DNA from: Indolivaga macrotermitis
Lineage (GTDB): Bacteria; Bacteroidota; Bacteroidia; Bacteroidales; Dysgonomonadaceae
Assembly (NCBI RefSeq): GCF_900128985.1
Contig: NZ_FQUC01000008.1
Span: 62,001 to 126,000 of the forward strand
Reading direction: 5' to 3'
DNA: 64,000 nucleotides
The position numbers and the translations under genes are program-made. The stretch's first letter is position 1, and each line of letters opens with the position of its first letter. Below the pieces are notes generated by a model. The model had not been told where the DNA came from. It was given only the letters and a program-made list of their open reading frames with translations, and ran no database searches. Of the stretch, positions 19,352-27,512 are shown piece after piece.

Positions 19352-20032
19352 TCAATAGAAATTATATCCTATTGTCAGGAAAGCATTGCGGTTATGTATG
19401 CCATTACTGCCTTGGGAAACATTCGATAATCCATATTCGTATCCCAAAGTGATGGTGAATTTTTGATAATCGGCAGCCACACCACCTAACAGACCAAAGT
19501 CAAAACGCTTTAAAGATTCATCGGAAAACGAATCCATTTTATCTTTTCCACTGTAAAGTTCATATCCTCCGTCCGGTATTCCCATATTTACCGAAGCTGT
19601 ACCTGTAATCTTACCACCAATGCCATAAGCGATATAAGGGCCCGCCATAAATTTTACACCAAAGTCTTCTGTCACATTTACCTTATAGCCAACTAATACA
19701 GGCAATTCGAGATATGTAGCATTCCATGTTGTTTTAACAGAACCTTTATCGGGTATTCCATCCCCATTAAAATCATAATCAATGTCTAAATCTACTTTTG
19801 TTCCTTTAGATGAAACATTCAGGCTACTTTGCAGAAAAAAATCATTAGGAAGTTTGTATTCTCCTACTATTCCGAACTGATACCCTACACGTGCTTTGGT
19901 ATCCGAATGTTCGACACTCATATCCGAAAGATTCATTCCGGCGCGCACTCCCAATGAAAATAATTTATCCTGTGAATAAGAACTTACAGCAATAAAAACA
20001 GAAAAGGCAATAAGTAAAATTTTCTTCTTCAT
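19352..20032 (-). CDS. Outer membrane beta-barrel protein
   Basis: 226 residues: signal peptide (MKKKILLIAFSVFIAVSSYS, cleaved before QDKL), then alternating amphipathic strands starting FSLGVRAGMNLSDMS and ending with GYNFY, whose terminal aromatic residue suits BAM-dependent assembly. This is the small outer-membrane beta-barrel type (OMP_b-brl_2-like, eight to ten strands) common in Bacteroidota. A weak hairpin (19335-19352 region, minus strand ACAGC...GCTGT) follows the gene. Ligand or function not deducible. Confidence 0.85.
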   Translation of the reverse strand: MKKKILLIAFSVFIAVSSYSQDKLFSLGVRAGMNLSDMSVEHSDTKARVGYQFGIVGEYKLPNDFFLQSSLNVSSKGTKVDLDIDYDFNGDGIPDKGSVKTTWNATYLELPVLVGYKVNVTEDFGVKFMAGPYIAYGIGGKITGTASVNMGIPDGGYELYSGKDKMDSFSDESLKRFDFGLLGGVAADYQKFTITLGYEYGLSNVSQGSNGIHNRNAFLTIGYNFY

Positions 20033-20107
20033 AATATCAATAAAATTAGGTTAGTTAATATGCCCTAAAGATATATATTATTCCCACATCTCCAACAGCC
20101 TATATAA

Positions 20108-20923
20108 TTATCTGATATTTTTTTCTTCAACAACAGATTCTCCGGCAGCCATATCCCCATTCAGCCATTTCCACGACTCATACATACGTATCCTATCGTC
20201 GCCAAGCCGCACTAACTTACTACGGCATTCACCAATACGTATATCTCCTTCAGTATTTATATGCTGATATGTAAAATAAATGCGATCGGCATCGGTAAAC
20301 TTGCCCACCAGATACCCTTTTTCAATATCTCCGCCCGAATAATGCGCCCATAAGATTTTATTTTCCTGATAGTAATTAAATAAGGTTTCGCCGGAAACTT
20401 CGCCATTATCAGAATTAGAAACGGAAGTAAACAAGCGGTTATTCAGATTAAAATCTGCCAGACCTTGTGTTACAGACTCCTTTGTCATAATCTGATAACA
20501 AAGTACCCGTCCATTTTCCACAACCTTTTCCTGATATTCTACAGGCACATATCCTCTCTTCAAATATATACCAAAAGCAGGAAGTGAAGAGTCAACACAC
20601 ACTCGGGTATGTTCCCTCCGTATTTTCTCTTCTAAAAAGTCCATGATTGCAGAGCCATACCCTTTTCCGTGATAAACTGGCAATACAAAAACACGGTTCA
20701 TATATTCCCCGTCAATGGTTCCGGTTGCTACGAAACCATCACCATCAAAAAGAAGATATACTTTTCCTGACTGTATATCTTCTTTTATACTTTCTTTTTT
20801 ATGATGTTCTAAGAAAAATTCTACAACTTCCTGTGGATAATAATTCGGATAAACGGATGAAATTGTTTCATGTACAATACTCTGAGTAATTTCCAAATCT
20901 TCTAAAGATGCCAGCCTTATCAT
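20108..20923 (-). CDS. GNAT acetyltransferase fused to a C-terminal beta-rich domain
   Basis: 271 residues. Residues 1-155 are a GNAT N-acetyltransferase: MIRLASLEDLE opening, acetyl-CoA loop VLPVYHGKGYGSAIM near 80-95 and the GIYLKRGYVPVE end. Residues 165-262 (NNRLFTSVSNSDNGEVSGETLF through YESWKWLNGDMA) look like a separate small domain found as a stand-alone protein of about 105 residues in many bacteria, often labelled N-acetylglutamate synthase without evidence. The two parts are in one uninterrupted frame, so the fusion is real in this sequence. The acceptor substrate is unknown. Divergent from the VOC gene. Confidence 0.8.
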   Translation of the reverse strand: MIRLASLEDLEITQSIVHETISSVYPNYYPQEVVEFFLEHHKKESIKEDIQSGKVYLLFDGDGFVATGTIDGEYMNRVFVLPVYHGKGYGSAIMDFLEEKIRREHTRVCVDSSLPAFGIYLKRGYVPVEYQEKVVENGRVLCYQIMTKESVTQGLADFNLNNRLFTSVSNSDNGEVSGETLFNYYQENKILWAHYSGGDIEKGYLVGKFTDADRIYFTYQHINTEGDIRIGECRSKLVRLGDDRIRMYESWKWLNGDMAAGESVVEEKNIR

Positions 20924-21232
20924 GGGTTAATTTTTCTGCAATATAGTAAACAAACTGGCACAGCGAGAAAATTAAACCTTACTTTTTTCTTTCATTAAAG
21001 TCCCAATATAGTAATATTGTATTTTCATCCTTCTAACGACTCTTCGTATTACCAGTTATCTTCGGATGTTTTTAGCCAGACTTTCCACCCTCCAATATAA
21101 TATATTGAACAAATATCTTTTATATTTGCCTACCTTTCTTTTTACTTGAAAGAATTAGTAACCCAATCATATAAGCAACACTAGTAATTCAGGAAACATA
21201 TGTATAAGAACAACCATAAAAATTCGACTACA
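20924..21232. other. Divergent intergenic region, GNAT fusion / VOC gene
   Basis: Roughly 310 bp, AT-rich. A plus-strand -7 match TATATTTG at 21121-21128 fits the VOC gene (leader of about 100 nt); no -33 match at the right distance. A small inverse pair CAATAT/ATATTG lies near 21013-21028. Nothing else seen. Confidence 0.45.
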
Positions 21233-21676
21233 ATGAAATTTAGTAATGTAAGATTATTAGTTAAGGATTTTGCTAAATGTTTTAAGTTCTACTCTGAACA
21301 ACTTGGATTGGAACCGGCTTGGGGTGATGAAAACAGCGGATATGCCAGTTTTAAGGTAGCAGACGGAATAGAAGGTTTAGCTATTTTTGTATCCGATTGG
21401 ATGGCACCATCTGTAGGTAATGCGAACAAAGAATTGCCTGTAGGATTTCGGGAGAAATCACTTGTATCATTCAGTGTGGATAATGTTGATGACACCTATA
21501 CAGCTTTGAAAGAAAAGGGTGTGATATTTGTTAATGAACCTACCAGCATGACTGATTGGGGGATGCGCACAGTACATTTGCGCGATCCTGAAGATAATTT
21601 AATAGAACTTTTTTCACCATTGGCTCCGGAACAATATAGTGAAGAGCTAATAGAAGAGAATAAAAAATACCAGTAA
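21233..21676 (+). CDS. VOC (glyoxalase/bleomycin-resistance) family protein
   Basis: 147 residues from the ATG at 21233; an upstream ATG at 21200 adds 11 unconserved residues, and the family normally starts MKFSNVRLLVKDF. Two beta-alpha-beta-beta-beta modules are visible: FAKCFKFYSEQLGLEP in the first and SVDNVDDTYTALKEKGV in the second, ending with the typical MRTVHLRDPEDNLIELF, where Glu is a metal ligand in active members. Members include isomerases, dioxygenases and resistance proteins; substrate unknown. Single gene, convergent to ygiQ. Confidence 0.85.
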   Translation: MKFSNVRLLVKDFAKCFKFYSEQLGLEPAWGDENSGYASFKVADGIEGLAIFVSDWMAPSVGNANKELPVGFREKSLVSFSVDNVDDTYTALKEKGVIFVNEPTSMTDWGMRTVHLRDPEDNLIELFSPLAPEQYSEELIEENKKYQ

Positions 21677-21721
21677 ATAAGGTTTACTCCGGTAGCATTT
21701 CACCAATAAGTTGGGTTCGGA

Positions 21722-21758
21722 TCTGCAGGTACAGCATAGCTAATGTTGTACCTGCAGA
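21722..21758. repeat. Perfect 12-bp inverted repeat between convergent genes
   Basis: Arms 21722-21733 and 21747-21758 (TCTGCAGGTACA / TGTACCTGCAGA) with a 13-nt loop, in the space between the VOC gene and ygiQ. There is no T-run on either side, so it is not a standard terminator; a second weaker pair AGCTAG/CTAGCT lies at 21791-21818. It may still stop or stabilise convergent transcripts. Confidence 0.6.
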
Positions 21759-21833
21759 CTACCTGATACCATATTTCCTTGACAGGAATTAGCTAGGAAT
21801 ACAATTGTTTCGCTAGCTCCTACCCACTCATGT

Positions 21834-23714
21834 TTACTTTTTTCGTTTACCGAAATTCGGATTATAGCTTTTCTGTTTATTCCCTCCGTTACTTCCTGTT
21901 CCGGCAGGATACAGTTTAGTCAGTAAATCTTCCCTGTTCAACCGGCGAAGTGATTTTACAATATCGGGCTTATAGTCGTTATTGTACCAGAAGAAATACT
22001 TCCGTTGAGCCAGCTTCTGGTCTTTCGTCTTCGGAGTATACACCTTCTCCAATGTATAAGGATGGTAACCTGTATAATATATCTCGGTAGCCAATGTCAT
22101 GGGCGAAGGGGTAAAATCCTGCACTTGTTCCAGATTAAAACCCAGAGGCTTGGTTTTGACAGCCAGCTCTGCCATATCTACCTCATCACATCCGGGGTGG
22201 GACGAAATAAAATATGGTATTATCTGCTGTTTCATCCCATAATCGGCATTTACCTTATCAAAAACCCGCTTAAAATCATAAAACTGCTCGAAGCTGGGCT
22301 TACGCATATAATTAAGAACCGTGTCGGATGTATGTTCCGGTGCAACTTTCAGTCGTCCTGACACGTGATTTTTTATCAGTTCATGTGTGTATTCGTCGGT
22401 TACTTTATTTATTTCCTCATCATTCGAACGATGCAATAATACATCATAACGGATACCGCTACCGACAAACGATTTTTTGATACCCGGCAAAGCATCTACC
22501 GAGCGGTAAATATCGATCAAAGCCGAATGATCCGTATTCAGGTTTTTACATATCCTCGGATGAATACACGATGGACGTCTGCACTTTTCGCATATCGACA
22601 AGTCTTTGCCTTTCATCCTATACATATTTGCCGATGGCCCTCCAAGATCACTCAGATATCCTTTAAAATCGGGCATCTCGGTTATTTGCTTCACCTCGTT
22701 CAGTATAGACTCTTTCGAACGGGATGCGACAAACTTACCCTGATGGGCCGAAATTGTACAAAATGCACATCCACCAAAACATCCACGATGCATATTCACC
22801 GAAAATTTGATCATCTCGAATGCAGGGATTGTCTTCCCTTTATATTTAGGATGAGGCAATCTCGTATAGGGCAGGTCGAAAGATGTATCAATCTCTTTTT
22901 CGGTCATGGGTGGATACGGGGGATTTATCACGGCATATTTATCTCCCGCCTTTTGTACAATACGCGATGCTTTCGCCATATTAGACTGTTCTTCTACAAT
23001 CTTGAAATTCTTGGCTTGCTTCAATTTATCTGACAGGCACTCTTCGTGAGAAAACAACTCTATATCTTTTTCTTCCTTTAAGAAAGACGGCTCGATATAT
23101 GAAATCTGTTTTACATCTTTCATTTCGGAAATAGTCTGACCATCCCTCAGCCGGCGTACAATTTCCCTGAGAGGCTGTTCACCCATACCATATACCAACA
23201 TATCTGCCTTCGAATCAAAAAGGATAGACCTTTTCAACTCATCATCCCAATAATCGTAATGAGTGACCCTACGGAGAGAAGCTTCGATACCTCCCAAAAC
23301 AATCGGTGTATCGGGATAAATCTCTTTCAATATATTCGAATACACAACAGAAGGACGGTCTGGACGCATACCGGGGCGGCTATCGGGTGTGTAAGCATCA
23401 TCCGAACGAAGCCGCTTATTAGCAGTATAATGATTGATCATCGAATCCATTGCTCCGGCGGAAACACCGAAAAACAAGCGGGGCTTTCCCAATTTACGAA
23501 AATCGCGCAAATCGTCACGCCAGTTTGGTTGAGGAACTATCGCCACTCTCAACCCCTCACTTTCAAGTATTCGACCGATAACGGCTGCACCAAATGCAGG
23601 ATGATCTATATATGCATCGCCCGAGAAAAGTATTACATCCAACTCGTCCCAGCCTCTAAGTTCCATTTCCTTTTTGGTTGTTGGCAACCAATCTGTTAAT
23701 CTATATTCTTTCAT
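21834..23714 (-). CDS. ygiQ: YgiQ-family radical SAM protein (UPF0313)
   Basis: 626 residues from the ATG at 23714; the longer frame to 23834 adds 40 low-complexity residues and runs over the promoter, so it is rejected. Opening LTDWLPTTKKEMELRGWDELDVI and the SGDAYIDHPAFG motif are typical of YgiQ. The N-terminal part resembles a cobalamin-binding-like fold, the radical SAM cluster motif CFGGCAFC (CxxxCxxC) is near residues 309-317, and a C-terminal DUF3362-type region ends in a basic tail (GNKQKSYNPNFGKRKK). Reaction unknown. A -7 element TACCTTTG lies at 23722-23729 (complement), right before the chosen start. Confidence 0.88.
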   Translation of the reverse strand: MKEYRLTDWLPTTKKEMELRGWDELDVILFSGDAYIDHPAFGAAVIGRILESEGLRVAIVPQPNWRDDLRDFRKLGKPRLFFGVSAGAMDSMINHYTANKRLRSDDAYTPDSRPGMRPDRPSVVYSNILKEIYPDTPIVLGGIEASLRRVTHYDYWDDELKRSILFDSKADMLVYGMGEQPLREIVRRLRDGQTISEMKDVKQISYIEPSFLKEEKDIELFSHEECLSDKLKQAKNFKIVEEQSNMAKASRIVQKAGDKYAVINPPYPPMTEKEIDTSFDLPYTRLPHPKYKGKTIPAFEMIKFSVNMHRGCFGGCAFCTISAHQGKFVASRSKESILNEVKQITEMPDFKGYLSDLGGPSANMYRMKGKDLSICEKCRRPSCIHPRICKNLNTDHSALIDIYRSVDALPGIKKSFVGSGIRYDVLLHRSNDEEINKVTDEYTHELIKNHVSGRLKVAPEHTSDTVLNYMRKPSFEQFYDFKRVFDKVNADYGMKQQIIPYFISSHPGCDEVDMAELAVKTKPLGFNLEQVQDFTPSPMTLATEIYYTGYHPYTLEKVYTPKTKDQKLAQRKYFFWYNNDYKPDIVKSLRRLNREDLLTKLYPAGTGSNGGNKQKSYNPNFGKRKK

Positions 23715-24188
23715 TACGTTACAAAGGTAAACATTATTTGACAGGTAGCAGTTATAATATTTATAAGCACATATTCTATCATAACATACAACAGTATTAT
23801 TGTAAAGATAGTTTTCGTATACTTGCAGAATCAATTATTCATCTAATTCAGCAGTTGGCTTAGACGTTCTTTTTACTAATATATATTTACTGCATGCAGT
23901 CAAAGATTACTTACGCACGATATCACTTACGTCCGTTAGGTTCCGACATCGTCGTAAAGCACGGGGTACCCGTTGTGAGAAAAAAGCGTTAAAAGACAAA
24001 TAGATGTTGTATTGAACGTTTTTTATTTGTCTTCGCTTTCGAACACGTAACGGGTCGGGCTTGAAGGCGCAGAGTTGATTTTTTGCTTCGTTTTGCATCA
24101 AGGCAAAATGAAGAACAAGCCGGAAGGCGCGTTAGTAGAAAATTAAAGGACATAACTCAACTACAGATTAATATTATTCATTTTATCT
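23715..24188. other. Divergent intergenic region with ygiQ promoter and a structured repeat
   Basis: About 470 bp. It holds the ygiQ -7 element (23722-23729, complement), an AT-rich stretch, and the nested inverted-repeat element at 23964-24131 described separately. A 64-codon minus-strand frame runs through the element and is probably not a gene. Confidence 0.5.
23964..24131. repeat. Nested inverted-repeat element (possible MITE/REP-like or structured RNA)
   Basis: Several inverse pairs nest around one centre: ACCCGTT (23968-23974) with AACGGGT (24049-24055), AAGCG (23984-23988) with CGCTT (24034-24038), and AGACAAATA (23994-24002) with TATTTGTCT (24024-24032). A second hairpin follows, 24086-24096 with 24103-24113 (one mismatch). 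GAAGGCGC occurs as a direct repeat at 24063-24070 and 24123-24130. The stretch is richer in G+C than its surroundings. No transposase is present; whether copies exist elsewhere cannot be seen here. Confidence 0.6.
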
Positions 24189-24917
24189 ATGGCTTCAAAC
24201 GGAATAGCGAGGCTCACTCGTCTCACAACTATAATGACTCTATTACAATCGAGACGGATAATCACTGCACAGAACATTGCCGATAAATTCGGTATAAGTA
24301 TACGCACTGCTTACCGTGACATCAGGGTACTGGAAGAAGCCGGAATTCCTATTGTAACAGAAGAAGGAAAAGGATATTCACTGATGCAGGGATACCTCCT
24401 CCCCCCTGTCATGTTTACCGAAGCCGAAGCCAATGCTCTGGTCACCGCCGAAAAAATCATCGAAACAAATACCGACACCTCACTCAAGAAGAATTATGGA
24501 GATGCTATCTCAAAGATAAGGTCGATTATGCGCCACAGTATGAAAGATAAAGCCGATCTTCTAGCTGACCGCATTCAGATACGAAACAACTTCGCAGATA
24601 ACCAAGCCAGTAATTATCTCTCGCTGTTTCAAACGGCTATTATACACTTCAGGGCAATACAAATCGATTATACTTCAGAAACAGGAGACAGTAGCAAGCG
24701 CATTATCGAACCTCTGGCACTATACAGTACTCAGGGAAATTGGGTCTTAATTGCTTTTTGCCGGCTGAGAAAAGAACACAGGGCATTCCGTTTAGACAGA
24801 ATCAAGTCGCATATTGAGCTCAACGAGTATTTCGCACCTCACAATTTTAGCCTTCAGGATTTTTTTGAAGAATGTAAACAAAAATATTTTTCCACCCCTG
24901 ACACACCGCTGTCATAA
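24189..24917 (+). CDS. WYL-domain transcriptional regulator (YafY/DeoR-like)
   Basis: 242 residues. A winged helix-turn-helix of HTH_11 type occupies residues 1-60 (TIMTLLQSRRIITAQNIADK, then FGISIRTAYRDIRVLEEAGIP), followed by a linker and a WYL domain at about 140-235 (FRAIQIDYTS, GNWVLIAFCRLRKEHRAFRLDRIKS). WYL proteins bind nucleic-acid or nucleotide ligands and regulate stress, DNA-damage or metabolic genes. The GyrI-like gene follows 74 bp downstream on the same strand, but with its own -7 element; WYL regulator plus GyrI-like protein is a recurrent pair in Bacteroidota. Confidence 0.88.
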   Translation: MASNGIARLTRLTTIMTLLQSRRIITAQNIADKFGISIRTAYRDIRVLEEAGIPIVTEEGKGYSLMQGYLLPPVMFTEAEANALVTAEKIIETNTDTSLKKNYGDAISKIRSIMRHSMKDKADLLADRIQIRNNFADNQASNYLSLFQTAIIHFRAIQIDYTSETGDSSKRIIEPLALYSTQGNWVLIAFCRLRKEHRAFRLDRIKSHIELNEYFAPHNFSLQDFFEECKQKYFSTPDTPLS

Positions 24918-24991
24918 AGCCTAGATACTTTTGTTCCATGTAACAGGCAGGAAACGATCCTGCCGGATAATTAAATAAAAAATCAAACAAT

Positions 24992-25462
24992 ATGAACACA
25001 AGTATCGAGAAATTTCACATCGCAGGTATTTCAATCAAAACATCGAACGAACCGGGCAAAGGAGAAAAAGATATTCCACAATTATGGGTACGTTTTGTAA
25101 AAGATAATATCTCATCTTTAATTACAAATAAAATAAACAACGATATCTATGCCGTATATACCGACTACGTTGGGGATCATACACAGCCATACACAATCAT
25201 TATCGGGCATAGAGTATCCGATCTCAACAACATTCCGGCAGGAATAAACAGAGTTACAATCGAAACTGGAAACTATGAAAAATTTACAGCAACCGGAAAG
25301 ATGGAAGATAATGTAGTATTTCTTAAATGGCTGGAAATTTGGAAACAAAACCTCAACAGAAAATACATTACCGATTTCGAAGTTTACAAAGAAGGCTGTT
25401 TCCAACAAGCCGAAGCATCCGACAACATTTCAGTAGATATCTTTATCGGGATAAACAGATAA
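24992..25462 (+). CDS. GyrI-like / AraC effector-binding domain protein
   Basis: 156 residues with one GyrI-like (SOUL/AraC effector-binding) domain: FHIAGISIKTSNEPG strand, PQLWVRFVKDN helix, IYAVYTDYVGDHTQPYTIIIGHRV core, FTATGKMEDNVVFLKWLEIW and a terminal ISVDIFIGINR strand. No DNA-binding domain, so it is a stand-alone small-molecule-binding protein; related proteins bind hydrophobic drugs or inhibit gyrase. A -7 match TACTTTTG lies at 24926-24933. Likely functionally linked to the WYL regulator just upstream. Confidence 0.82.
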   Translation: MNTSIEKFHIAGISIKTSNEPGKGEKDIPQLWVRFVKDNISSLITNKINNDIYAVYTDYVGDHTQPYTIIIGHRVSDLNNIPAGINRVTIETGNYEKFTATGKMEDNVVFLKWLEIWKQNLNRKYITDFEVYKEGCFQQAEASDNISVDIFIGINR

Positions 25463-25498
25463 GCAGCATAAAACATAGAAGAAGATAAAACACAGAGG

Positions 25499-25530
25499 AC
25501 AATTCAAATGTTAATTAACATTTGAATTGT
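25499..25530. repeat. Perfect 32-bp palindrome upstream of the GntP operon
   Basis: Positions 25499-25514 and 25515-25530 are exact reverse complements with no loop (arm ACAATTCAAATGTTAA). It lies 37 bp after the GyrI-like stop and 22 bp before the -7 match TACATTTG at 25552-25559. No T-run follows, so a dimeric operator is more likely than a terminator, but neither is shown. Confidence 0.7.
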
Positions 25531-25632
25531 TCGCGTTTTAAAAGATATTCTTACATTTGAAATATCAGAATATTTTAAACACACAAGGTATCATTTATAT
25601 GCCTTATACCTGAATCTCAAACACCTTATTCT

Positions 25633-26952
25633 ATGCCATTTGTTATTATAATATTGAGTTTAGCACTACTTATCCTGCTTATATCGCGTTTCAAAGTGAA
25701 TGCGTTCTTATCTTTTCTGATAGTATCCATACTCGCAGGAATCGCCTTAGGAATCCCTTTAGACAAACTCCCCACTTCCGTGAATAAAGGCATCGGAAGC
25801 ATTATGGGAGACCTTACCCTCATTATAGTATTAGGAGCAATGCTCGGAAAACTCGTTGCAGAAAGCGGTGCAGCAAAAAAAATCGCCGATGTAATGGTGA
25901 ATGCTTTTGGGACCAAACATATACAATGGGGATTGATGATTACAGGATTCATAGTCGGCATCCCCCTATTTTACGGTATCGGCTTTGTGCTGCTTGTTCC
26001 GCTTATTTTCTCTATTGTGTACCAATATAAATTACCTGCTGTATACATAGGCCTGCCCATGCTTGCCGCATTGTCGGTAACGCATGGCTTTCTGCCGCCC
26101 CACCCTTCACCGGTCGCTTTGGTTTCGATGTTCGATGCCAATATGGGAATGACACTGATTTACGGTTTAGCTGTTGCTGTTCCTGCGATCATTCTGGCAG
26201 GTCCTCTATTCTCCAAAACGTTGAAGAATATAAAATCGGGACCGGTAACACTCTTCGAACAAAAGGAAACCTCTTCCGATTATAAAACTCCGGGCAAATT
26301 CAACAGCTTTGCTACCGCCACATTACCTGTTTTTCTATTGATAATAGTAACGGTAATACCTTATTGCGCCCCCGATTTAGGAGATAAAGCATCTTCGTTA
26401 GTTTCATTTATCGGCGCGCCGGCAATAGTCATGCTGCTGGCCGTTATTATCGCAACTTATTCCTTAGGCATTATGCAAGAACGGAAAATACAAAGCATCA
26501 TGGATATATATGGTGATGCCGTTAAAGACATAGCGATGATACTCCTTATCATTGCCGGGGCGGGTATTTTCAAACAGATAATGGAAGACAGCGGAGTAAG
26601 CCAACAATTAGCAGACCTTTTAAAACGACTACCGGTGCACCCTTTAATTTTGGGATGGCTGATAGCCGCAATCATCAGAGGATGTGTAGGTTCGGCTACA
26701 GTAGCCGCCCTAACTGCCGCCGGAGTAATATTGCCATTGGTTGTAGCGACTGGAGTAAACCCCAATCTGATGGTACTATCATTAGGTGCAGGCAGCTTAA
26801 TGTTCTCGCACGTAAACGATGCCGGATTCTGGATGTTTAAAGAATACTTCAACCTGACTATGAAAGACACTCTCAGGTCATGGTCTGTAATGGAAGCCAT
26901 TGTATCTATTGCCGGACTGATAGGAGTATTATTGCTAAGTCTTATCGTATAA
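25633..26952 (+). CDS. GntP-family permease
   Basis: 439 residues, almost entirely hydrophobic with 12-14 predicted helices. It opens MPFVIIILSLALLILLISRF and has the GntP-type features GAMLGKLVAESGAAKKIAD (about 77-95), THGFLPPHPSP (about 155-165) and the C-terminal LSLGAGSLMFSHVNDAGFW. Known GntP proteins take up gluconate and other sugar acids, or D-serine (DsdX), with protons. Here the three downstream genes (RidA, D-threonine aldolase/D-serine dehydratase-like, M19 dipeptidase) point to a D-amino acid or similar small acid rather than gluconate; that is inference from context. A -7 match lies at 25552-25559. Confidence 0.88.
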   Translation: MPFVIIILSLALLILLISRFKVNAFLSFLIVSILAGIALGIPLDKLPTSVNKGIGSIMGDLTLIIVLGAMLGKLVAESGAAKKIADVMVNAFGTKHIQWGLMITGFIVGIPLFYGIGFVLLVPLIFSIVYQYKLPAVYIGLPMLAALSVTHGFLPPHPSPVALVSMFDANMGMTLIYGLAVAVPAIILAGPLFSKTLKNIKSGPVTLFEQKETSSDYKTPGKFNSFATATLPVFLLIIVTVIPYCAPDLGDKASSLVSFIGAPAIVMLLAVIIATYSLGIMQERKIQSIMDIYGDAVKDIAMILLIIAGAGIFKQIMEDSGVSQQLADLLKRLPVHPLILGWLIAAIIRGCVGSATVAALTAAGVILPLVVATGVNPNLMVLSLGAGSLMFSHVNDAGFWMFKEYFNLTMKDTLRSWSVMEAIVSIAGLIGVLLLSLIV

Positions 26953-26988
26953 CTACTATTAATAACTAAAACATAAATAATAAAGAGT

Positions 26989-27453
26989 ATGTATAACGCT
27001 GATGAACAATTCGAAAAACTGGGATTAACCCTGCCTCCTGCACCCACACCGCTTGGAGTTTACAAACCCTATGTTATCGACGGTAAATATTTATATTTGT
27101 CGGGGCACGGACCCGTACAGGACGACAAGTCTCTTATTATCGGACGTATAGACAGGGACATTACACCCGAAGAAGGTAAACTGGCAGCACGTCAGGTCGG
27201 ATTAACTATGTTATCGACTATCAAAACCAATCTGGGCAGCCTCAATAAGGTAAAACGTGTAATAAAAGTACTCGGAATGGTAAACTGCACTCCCGAATTC
27301 GAAAAACATCCATATATCATCAACGGATGTAGCGAATTATTTGCCGCCGTATGGGGCGAAGAAAACGGAATAGGCACAAGAAGCGCTGTTGGCTTTGGCT
27401 CATTACCTGATAATATCCCTGTCGAAATAGAAGCTTTGTTCGAACTATATTAA
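26989..27453 (+). CDS. RidA/YjgF-family protein (likely enamine/imine deaminase)
   Basis: 154 residues of the longer RidA subgroup. Visible family features are YLYLSGHGPV in the first half, TPEEGKLAARQVGLTML, and the C-terminal GTRSAVGFGSLPDNIPVEIEALFEL containing the conserved Arg that binds the substrate carboxylate. RidA proteins hydrolyse reactive 2-aminoacrylate-type enamines released by PLP enzymes such as serine/threonine dehydratases. The neighbouring PLP enzyme fits that role well. It starts 36 bp after the permease gene. Confidence 0.88.
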   Translation: MYNADEQFEKLGLTLPPAPTPLGVYKPYVIDGKYLYLSGHGPVQDDKSLIIGRIDRDITPEEGKLAARQVGLTMLSTIKTNLGSLNKVKRVIKVLGMVNCTPEFEKHPYIINGCSELFAAVWGEENGIGTRSAVGFGSLPDNIPVEIEALFELY

Positions 27454-27461
27454 CATCCACT

Positions 27462-27493
27462 CGGGGCTTTCCTAATATTCCACGAAAGTCCCG
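27462..27493 (+). other. Intercistronic RNA hairpin between ridA-like and D-TA-like genes
   Basis: 27462-27471 (CGGGGCTTTC) pairs with 27484-27493 (GAAAGTCCCG), ten pairs including one G-U wobble, loop of 12 nt. No T-run follows. It could tune mRNA stability within the operon. Confidence 0.5.
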
Positions 27494-27512
27494 AATATAG
27501 AAATCATACATT

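Noticed and set aside
23715-23834. N-terminal extension of ygiQ by 40 residues
   Set aside because: Low-complexity Tyr/Asn/Cys sequence running over a consensus -7 element; the YgiQ family begins at the internal ATG (23714).
23907-24101. 64-codon minus-strand frame rich in Arg/Lys within the structured element
   Set aside because: It follows the inverted repeats exactly, has no family features or promoter, and its length is explained by the higher GC of the element. Treated as non-coding.
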